NCBI GenBank assembly: GCA_902801325.1
Contig: CADCHQ010000004.1
Coordinates: 186,001 to 250,000, forward strand
Direction: 5' to 3'
Source of the DNA: an uncultured Bacteroidales bacterium
GTDB lineage: Bacteria > Bacteroidota > Bacteroidia > Bacteroidales > Bacteroidaceae
DNA: 64,000 nt
Shown: positions 58,901 to 64,000 of the stretch, piece by piece
Numbering within the stretch: the first letter of the stretch is position 1
Layout: each line of letters begins with the position of its first letter
Translations under genes and position numbers: made by a program
Notes under the pieces: model-generated
Told to the model about the DNA's origin: nothing
The model's input: only the letters and a program-made list of their open reading frames with translations
Databases searched by the model: none

Positions 58901-60799
58901 ATGGTAAAAAGACTACTTACTCTCGTCGTCCTGATGTTGGCAATAGCCGGAATGCAGGCACAAACGCTTCAGTTTGCACCCAATCGGACGCTGAAGCACA
59001 GTGTTCAACACGCCCCTCGTAAGGCTGCAAGTCTCGAAGGAACCACAGCATGGGGACTTGGTGGCGATTCCCAATGGGGAAGCCTCGGTCTGGGTAGTGG
59101 CGTCGTTGGTGTTAAGTTTAGTGTGGCCATCTATGTTCCTGGCAACAGTCTGCTCAAGGGTGCCAAGGTTCAAGGTGTGAACATCCCCGTGATTGACCCC
59201 CAAATGACCGACGTGTCAGTCTGGGTGAAATCCGACCTCAATGGAAGTGACCTCGCTCGTGCCGCCGTGACTGGTACTTTTACCAAGAACGAATACTTTA
59301 CTGCAGCCCTCAACGAGCCGGTAACCATTCCCGAAGGAGGTGTTTATGTCGGTTATGACTTCACGAATGTGGCCGACTATTGCATCGCTATTTCCTATGA
59401 CGGTGAAGCAGCCGATGGCGGTCTGTTCCTCAATTATGTCTATAATGGAAACACGTCAGGTTGGGGCGACTACTCATCTCAGTTCCCTCCCTCGATGCTT
59501 CAGGCACTTCTTTCCGACTTTAATCTGCCCGACTATTCTATCGAGCTGAAGTCGGCACTGGGTTCAACGCAAAAGGCAGGTGATCCTTACAAGATTACGG
59601 TCGGCTACATGAGCAATAGTGCAAAGGCCATCACGGACTTCGACGTGGAAGTTGCCATCAATGGTAACACAGTACAAAAGCACGTCAAACTGCCCACTCC
59701 CGTTGCGACAGGTATTAACGTGCCTGGCTCTTTTGTTGTTGAAGGCACTTCGCCTGCTTCCACAGGTGCATTTAATGCTGACGTTACCGTGAAGAAGATT
59801 AATGGTGTAGCAGTGGAACTTCCCACGATGTCGGCTCTTTTGAAGAACGTGACACGTGTGGTTGCTCGTCGTACTGTTATTGAAGAGTTCACAGGTACAG
59901 GATGTGGATGGTGTACTCGCGGATGGGCAGGTATGGAATACATGAAAGAGAACTATCCCGAGACGTTCATCGGCATCGCATTCCATGAGTATAACAATAC
60001 CGACCCCATGTATTATGCAAACTATCCCACACTTGGACTTTCGGGTGCCCCTGGTTGCGTTGTTGACCGCAAACTCGAGTGCGATCCCTTCTATGGTAAC
60101 ACGGATTACGACTATGGAATTGCTATGGAGTTTGAGAACCTGAACAAGGATGTTCCTTCTGTCGACGTTTCTTGCAAAGCAAAGTGGAATGAAGATCAGA
60201 CTTCAGTGGTGATTGATGCCAATGTTGAGTTCTTGGTTGCTCCTGAGAACAACGCGTCTCTTGTCTATGTGCTCACAGCTGACAGCTTGAGTGGCACCGC
60301 CAGCGAATGGGCGCAATCAAACTACTATTATCAGTATCCAGCATCCCAGCTGGGAGCATTGGGCATGTTCGGTTCGGGTGGCTCTAAGGGTAAGAGCAAG
60401 GTGCAACTCGTGTTCAACGATGTTGTTATCGGTAGTTCTTATGATGCCGACGGAAACAACCAGGGCGGTCGCCTGAAGCGTACCATCGTGTCAGTTGGCG
60501 GCTATTATGGTGGTCAGTACACGATTGATCTTCCCACTAAGACCACTCTGAAGAATGCGTTGAAGAAAAATCTCTTGACGGGAGTTGTGCTTGTGGTTGA
60601 CGATAACACTGGCTTCGTTCTCAATGCCGCAAAGGCTCGTGTGGAGGATGTTGCTGATGCCGTTCGTGGTGTCGAGAACAGCGTTGTGGGTCAGGAGGTT
60701 CGCTACAACATGGCAGGTCAGCAGATTACGACTCCTCAGCGTGGGGTGAACATTATGCGTACTGCCGACGGACGCGTTCGCAAGGTTCTGGTTCGATAA
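58901..60799 (+). CDS. secreted Omp28-like protein with thioredoxin-type CGWC motif
   Basis: A 632-aa secreted protein. Signal peptide 'VKRLLTLVVLMLAIAGMQA', an N-terminal jelly-roll-like region (about 30-200), an Ig-like module ('SIELKSALGSTQKAGDPYKI'), then an Omp28-type thioredoxin fold with 'IEEFTGTGCGWCTRGWAGME' (redox CGWC) and 'GLSGAPGCVVDRKLE'. It ends in a 'YNMAGQQITTPQRGVNIMR' tail like the other secreted proteins. Omp28-like proteins are outer-membrane or surface-associated in Bacteroidetes; a role as a disulfide exchanger on the surface is plausible from CxxC but untested. Confidence 0.83.
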   Translation: MVKRLLTLVVLMLAIAGMQAQTLQFAPNRTLKHSVQHAPRKAASLEGTTAWGLGGDSQWGSLGLGSGVVGVKFSVAIYVPGNSLLKGAKVQGVNIPVIDPQMTDVSVWVKSDLNGSDLARAAVTGTFTKNEYFTAALNEPVTIPEGGVYVGYDFTNVADYCIAISYDGEAADGGLFLNYVYNGNTSGWGDYSSQFPPSMLQALLSDFNLPDYSIELKSALGSTQKAGDPYKITVGYMSNSAKAITDFDVEVAINGNTVQKHVKLPTPVATGINVPGSFVVEGTSPASTGAFNADVTVKKINGVAVELPTMSALLKNVTRVVARRTVIEEFTGTGCGWCTRGWAGMEYMKENYPETFIGIAFHEYNNTDPMYYANYPTLGLSGAPGCVVDRKLECDPFYGNTDYDYGIAMEFENLNKDVPSVDVSCKAKWNEDQTSVVIDANVEFLVAPENNASLVYVLTADSLSGTASEWAQSNYYYQYPASQLGALGMFGSGGSKGKSKVQLVFNDVVIGSSYDADGNNQGGRLKRTIVSVGGYYGGQYTIDLPTKTTLKNALKKNLLTGVVLVVDDNTGFVLNAAKARVEDVADAVRGVENSVVGQEVRYNMAGQQITTPQRGVNIMRTADGRVRKVLVR

Positions 60800-60834
60800 A
60801 AAGAACTTGAAAAGTAATAAAGCATGAAAAAGTT

Positions 60835-60863
60835 AAGCCCCTCGATTGAGGGGCTTTTCTTTT
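60835..60863 (+). terminator. rho-independent terminator
   Basis: AAGCCCCTC-GATT-GAGGGGCTT followed by TTCTTTTA; 36 nt after the Omp28-like stop codon. It also faces the convergent murB gene. Confidence 0.88.
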
Positions 60864-60880
60864 ATCGTTGTATGGACTTG

Positions 60881-61909
60881 TTATCCTATAAAAATTACTT
60901 CTGGTTCGAGGTGGATACCGAAGCGATTGTCGATGTCGTTGACAATGTCGAGAGCCAGCTGACGTACTTCTTCGCCTTTAGCTCCACCCAGATTGACGAG
61001 AACGAGGGGTTGGCGGTCGTGAACGGCAACACGTCCTTGTGTACGTCCTTTCCATCCGCATTGCTCAATGAGCCAAGCCGCAGGAATCTTAACTTCGGAC
61101 GGGCTGACGTCATAGTGAGGGATGGTGGGATAGGACGAGGCTAGTTGCTCGAACTTCTCGCGGCTTACGACGGGATTCTTGAAGAAACTGCCTGCATTGC
61201 CCGTTACCTTGGGATCGGGAAGTTTCGACTGACGGACGTTGATGATGGTTTGTCGCAGTTGTTCAGGCGTCAGGGATGCTTCGGAGATACCTTGGCGTTG
61301 CAGCTCATTGCGAATGCCTCCATAGTCGAGGCGTGGACGGAAGGATGTGCTAAGCCTAAACGTGACAAATAGCAAGGCCCACTGTCCTTGCATCTCGGGT
61401 GTCTTAAATGCGCTGAAACGATAGCCATAACGACATTCGTCGTGGGTAAAGATTTGTCGGTGACCCGTCCACAAGTTCATACAATCGACTTGTTCGATGA
61501 ACTCTCCTGCCTCTGCTCCATAGGCACCAATGTTCTGAACAGCAGCAGCACCTACTGTTCCAGGGATGAGGGAAAGGTTCTCCAACCCATACCATCCGTG
61601 CCGGATGCAACGATTCACAAATGTATCCCACACCAAACCTCCGCCTACACGCAAACGAACAACACCAGGTTCGTCGCAAGGCAATTGATGCACGTCATTG
61701 ATTTGCGAATGCAGTACAATGCCGTCGAAGTTGTTGAGGAAGAGCAAATTACTTCCCTTTCCTATATGCAGGCGTGGCATTGTTCGTGGTTGAGAGCACA
61801 CGAACTGATAAAGATCACCGATGGTCCTGTATTCGGCAAAGCATCGGCATCTGACATCTATGCCAAAGGTGTTGTGGTAACGTAAGCTGTGGTTGACTCT
61901 AATTTTCAT
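60881..61909 (-). CDS. murB: UDP-N-acetylenolpyruvoylglucosamine reductase
   Basis: A 342-aa FAD enzyme reducing enolpyruvyl-UDP-GlcNAc to UDP-MurNAc in peptidoglycan precursor synthesis. Features: 'SLRYHNTFGIDVRCRCFAEY', the FAD-binding 'RLHIGKGSNLLFL' and 'GLENLSLIPGTVGAAAVQNI', 'CRYGYRFSAFK', the catalytic serine in 'VTGNAGSFFKNPVV', 'PAAWLIEQCGWKG' and the C-terminal 'GIHLEPEVIFIG' with the final Glu. It is the type I (E. coli-like) form. It overlaps the DUF4348 lipoprotein gene by 11 nt. Confidence 0.95.
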   Translation of the reverse strand: MKIRVNHSLRYHNTFGIDVRCRCFAEYRTIGDLYQFVCSQPRTMPRLHIGKGSNLLFLNNFDGIVLHSQINDVHQLPCDEPGVVRLRVGGGLVWDTFVNRCIRHGWYGLENLSLIPGTVGAAAVQNIGAYGAEAGEFIEQVDCMNLWTGHRQIFTHDECRYGYRFSAFKTPEMQGQWALLFVTFRLSTSFRPRLDYGGIRNELQRQGISEASLTPEQLRQTIINVRQSKLPDPKVTGNAGSFFKNPVVSREKFEQLASSYPTIPHYDVSPSEVKIPAAWLIEQCGWKGRTQGRVAVHDRQPLVLVNLGGAKGEEVRQLALDIVNDIDNRFGIHLEPEVIFIG

Positions 61910-62747
61910 AACTTATAAGTTTCCATTGCTCACCATCGCGCTGGAAGGTGAAGATGTCGAGCATGCCATTTGAGATACCGCACTTCAGCAAGTGGATTCG
62001 ACCTGGGTTGGGGTAGCTCTGTCCGAAATCGATGTTTACGAACTCCCCGCTTGGCATTTCAGGTCGGAAAGCAGGCCATTGGTCGGGGTCGATGGTGCCT
62101 GAAATCTCCTCTTCGCTGTCCTCCGACTCTTCTATTGCCAAAGACAGGTTGCGAGAAAGACTCTCTTGCTGGAAGATGCTGTCTGTAATAAACCGATGGT
62201 AGAAGTGCATGAAATCGATGAGTTGTGCATCGACGTGGCTTTTGCTCCTGTTCTCCAAGAACCATCTGCCATCTGTGCGCTTGAAGTTGTAACTGTCCAC
62301 CCTCAAGTCGGCAAGACTCAGAAACTGGAAGGCCACATCCGTGAGCGAACTATCGTTCTGATAGTCGTCCATCTGGTTCATGTCTCCCAGTATCAGGGTG
62401 TAGTAGTCGTTGTTGGGAATAAGGAATTCACTGCGGAAACGTTTTCCACTGGTAATGCGTGTCTCACTGCCGTCGATGTCTCTCACGGGAAGCGGGAATC
62501 GGATGCGTTCGGCTTGAAATCTTCCGTTGTGCGTGAAGGCATAGATGAAGTCGCTGAAGGCTTCCACCTCTCTCTCGCCCAAGGTTAATCCGTCGTCTTC
62601 GTCATCGAAGAAAAAAGATGTGTCTTCAGCAAGCGTATCGGCATCAGGCAAGGAATCGACTTCGGAGGAGCCTCGTTCTGTGCGCCCTTGTCCGCAAGCA
62701 ACCATTACCATCAACATGGGCATAAACACCCAAAAACCCTTTCTCAT
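61899..62747 (-). CDS. DUF4348-like lipoprotein
   Basis: A 282-aa lipoprotein: leader with 'LMVMVACGQGRTE' (Cys18), an acidic spacer ('FFFDDEDDGLTLGEREVEA') and a globular domain seen in Bacteroidales as DUF4348 ('FSDFIYAFTHNGRFQAERIR', 'GKRFRSEFLIPNNDYYTLIL', 'HVDAQLIDFMHFYHRFITDS'). The last part ('GRIHLLKCGISNGMLDIFTF') resembles NTF2-like strands. It is upstream of murB and overlaps it by 11 nt, so it may belong to envelope synthesis. No enzymatic motif is visible. Confidence 0.82.
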   Translation of the reverse strand: MRKGFWVFMPMLMVMVACGQGRTERGSSEVDSLPDADTLAEDTSFFFDDEDDGLTLGEREVEAFSDFIYAFTHNGRFQAERIRFPLPVRDIDGSETRITSGKRFRSEFLIPNNDYYTLILGDMNQMDDYQNDSSLTDVAFQFLSLADLRVDSYNFKRTDGRWFLENRSKSHVDAQLIDFMHFYHRFITDSIFQQESLSRNLSLAIEESEDSEEEISGTIDPDQWPAFRPEMPSGEFVNIDFGQSYPNPGRIHLLKCGISNGMLDIFTFQRDGEQWKLISYEN

Positions 62748-62825
62748 TGTGTCTTTTGCTTCGAAAAAACATACAAAGGTACATAATAATTAAATATTAA
62801 AAATTAAAAATTGAAAATTATTTCT

Positions 62826-62833
62826 TATCTTTG
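62826..62833 (+). promoter_or_regulatory. -7 promoter element of pheS
   Basis: TATCTTTG followed by C, 19 nt before the ATG at 62852. It shows that the TTG-initiated longer frame (62831) cannot be the start. An AT-rich repeat (TTAAAAATTAAAAATTG) lies just upstream. Confidence 0.6.
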
Positions 62834-62851
62834 CGGAAAATTTGTAGAAAC

Positions 62852-63871
62852 ATGATTGACAAGATAGAAAGACTTATTGCAGAGGTACAGAATCTGAGTG
62901 CAAAGAATGCCGAGGAAGTGGAGGCTCTGCGCATTAAATACCTTAGTAAGAAAGGAGAGCTCAATGCCCTTATGGCCGACTTCCGTCTGGTGCCTGCCGA
63001 GATGAAGAAGGAAGTGGGTATGCGCATCAATGAACTGAAGAATTTGGCTCTGGAGCGCATCAACCAGTTGCGTGATGAGGTTCAGGTGGCAACTGTTGCC
63101 GGTGATGACCTTGATCTCACGCGTACTCCTTATCCCGTTCGCCTCGGTGCTCGCCATCCTCTTACTATTGTGAAGAACGAGATTGTGGACATCTTCTCTC
63201 GCATGGGCTTCACGCTTGCCGAAGGTCCTGAGGTGGAGGATGACTGGCACGTGTACAGTTCTATGAACTTTGCCGACGATCATCCCGCACGCGACATGCA
63301 GGATACTTTCTTTGTTGAGGCCCATCCTGATATCATTCTTCGTTCACACACCAGTTCTGTGCAGGCTCGCGTAATGGAGCGTCAGCAACCTCCCATTCGT
63401 GTCATCTGCCCAGGTCGCGTTTATCGCAACGAGGCTATCTCCGCACGTGCTCATTGCTTCTTCCATCAGGTTGAAGGTCTTTATGTAGATCGTAACGTAT
63501 CCTTTGCCGACCTCAAGCAAGTGCTTCTGCTCTTTGCACAAGAGATGTTTGGCACCGACACCAAGATTCGTCTGCGTCCCTCGTACTTCCCCTTCACGGA
63601 ACCTTCGGCAGAGATGGATGTTTCGTGCACCCTCTGTGGCGGTAAGGGATGTTCTATGTGTAAGGGTTCTGGTTGGCTTGAGATTCTGGGTTGTGGAATG
63701 GTTGATCCTGCAGTGCTCGAAGCCAACGGTATCGACTCGACACAGTACACGGGATACGCCTTCGGAATGGGTATCGAACGCATTGCCAACCTCAAATATC
63801 AGGTACGAGACTTGCGCCTGTTCTCGGAGAATGACGTACGTTTCCTATCGCAGTTTAAACCGGCAAATTGA
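62852..63871 (+). CDS. pheS: phenylalanine--tRNA ligase alpha subunit
   Basis: A 339-aa class II aminoacyl-tRNA synthetase subunit; it forms an alpha2-beta2 enzyme with PheT. N-terminal coiled coil ('MIDKIERLIAEVQNLSAKNA'), then 'GARHPLTIVKNEIVDIFSRM', motif 1/2 region 'DTFFVEAHPDIILRSHTSSV' and 'VICPGRVYRNEAISARAHCF', and motif 3 'YTGYAFGMGIERIANLKYQV'. A cysteine-rich insert 'SCTLCGGKGCSMCKGSGW' probably binds zinc, as in other Bacteroidetes PheS. No pheT is visible downstream; the gene is followed by its own terminator, so pheT is elsewhere. Confidence 0.95.
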   Translation: MIDKIERLIAEVQNLSAKNAEEVEALRIKYLSKKGELNALMADFRLVPAEMKKEVGMRINELKNLALERINQLRDEVQVATVAGDDLDLTRTPYPVRLGARHPLTIVKNEIVDIFSRMGFTLAEGPEVEDDWHVYSSMNFADDHPARDMQDTFFVEAHPDIILRSHTSSVQARVMERQQPPIRVICPGRVYRNEAISARAHCFFHQVEGLYVDRNVSFADLKQVLLLFAQEMFGTDTKIRLRPSYFPFTEPSAEMDVSCTLCGGKGCSMCKGSGWLEILGCGMVDPAVLEANGIDSTQYTGYAFGMGIERIANLKYQVRDLRLFSENDVRFLSQFKPAN

Positions 63872-63885
63872 TGTACATCAAGAAA

Positions 63886-63921
63886 AATGGCATTCGAGAA
63901 AAATCGGATGCCATTCTTTTT
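63886..63921 (+). terminator. terminator after pheS
   Basis: AATGGCAT / ATGCCATT stem (63886-63893 with 63908-63915) with extra CGA/TCG pairing, followed by CTTTTT. Confidence 0.85.
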
Positions 63922-63941
63922 GTACGTTCCCTAAAACCCCT

Positions 63942-63949
63942 TACCTTTG
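63942..63949 (+). promoter_or_regulatory. -7 promoter element for a gene beyond the window
   Basis: TACCTTTG near the right edge points rightward; the gene it serves starts outside the window. No start codon of a credible gene is seen before 64000. Confidence 0.4.
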
Positions 63950-64000
63950 TACTGACAAAAAGAAAAGGTTAGTTAGTTTTTAAGGTAAGTTAGATTGTTT

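Overview
The window comes from a Bacteroidales chromosome, most likely Prevotellaceae. The support is: many Bacteroidetes-type promoters (TAnnTTTG, often TTTG about 17-20 bp upstream); Bacteroidetes-style gene sets (agmatine route AguA/AguB, PyrK-PyrD, short AMP nucleosidase, FprA flavodiiron protein, DUF6078 and DUF4348 proteins); and large secreted proteins that share a short C-terminal 'NLQG..., GIY, KVVKIKR'-like tail. No rRNA, tRNA, CRISPR array or insertion sequence was recognised. The species cannot be fixed from sequence reading alone.

Layout. 0-13.9 kb is mostly core: the 3' part of uvrB, a GH43 glycosidase, RidA, a flavodoxin lipoprotein, a 48-aa zinc ribbon, a hypothetical gene with a striking structured leader, aguB-aguA (agmatine to putrescine), a flavin reductase-like gene with msrA, a Nif3-like protein with a zinc-ribbon coiled-coil protein, an HsdR_N-like nuclease-fold protein, AMP nucleosidase and holA. 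13.9-15.1 kb is an AT-rich gap followed by an XRE-type regulator. 15.2-18.2 kb (minus strand) is a small glycan unit: MFS transporter, GH130 enzyme, and a protein joining an HTH to an A1S_2505 (macro-like) domain.

19.28-25.55 kb is the main accessory island. Four tightly overlapping plus-strand genes form a complete Wadjet-type (JetABCD) SMC system against plasmids: kleisin-like JetA, small JetB, a 1218-aa SMC ATPase JetC, and a short TOPRIM nuclease JetD. It is AT-richer than its flanks. On the left is a cluster of CAGTAGATT motifs; on the right is a 26-codon fragment resembling the start of a YjbQ-family gene, as if the island replaced part of a chromosomal gene.

25.7-43.1 kb: MgtC-like protein, GH78 alpha-L-rhamnosidase, pyrK-pyrD, alkaline phosphatase, FprA, a zeta-toxin-like kinase overlapping a 57-aa partner, trmD, a secreted pectate lyase-like protein, htpG and clpC. 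43.2-60.9 kb: secreted and surface glycan functions (CotH-like giant protein, CE1 esterase, two glycosyltransferases, GH128-like protein, flippase, Omp28-like thioredoxin-fold protein) with hydroxypyruvate/glycerate dehydrogenase. 60.9-64 kb: murB, a DUF4348 lipoprotein and pheS.

The non-coding DNA is unusually patterned. Four intergenic loci carry tandem repeats of exactly 22 bp, belonging to at least three sequence families. A 5' leader at 5.47-5.59 kb can form two alternative sets of helices. The 400-bp gap at 55.0-55.4 kb is bounded by a perfect 29-bp inverted repeat (identical divergent promoters) and packed with about ten small hairpins. AT-rich and REP-like dispersed repeats have been read into several protein-coding frames.
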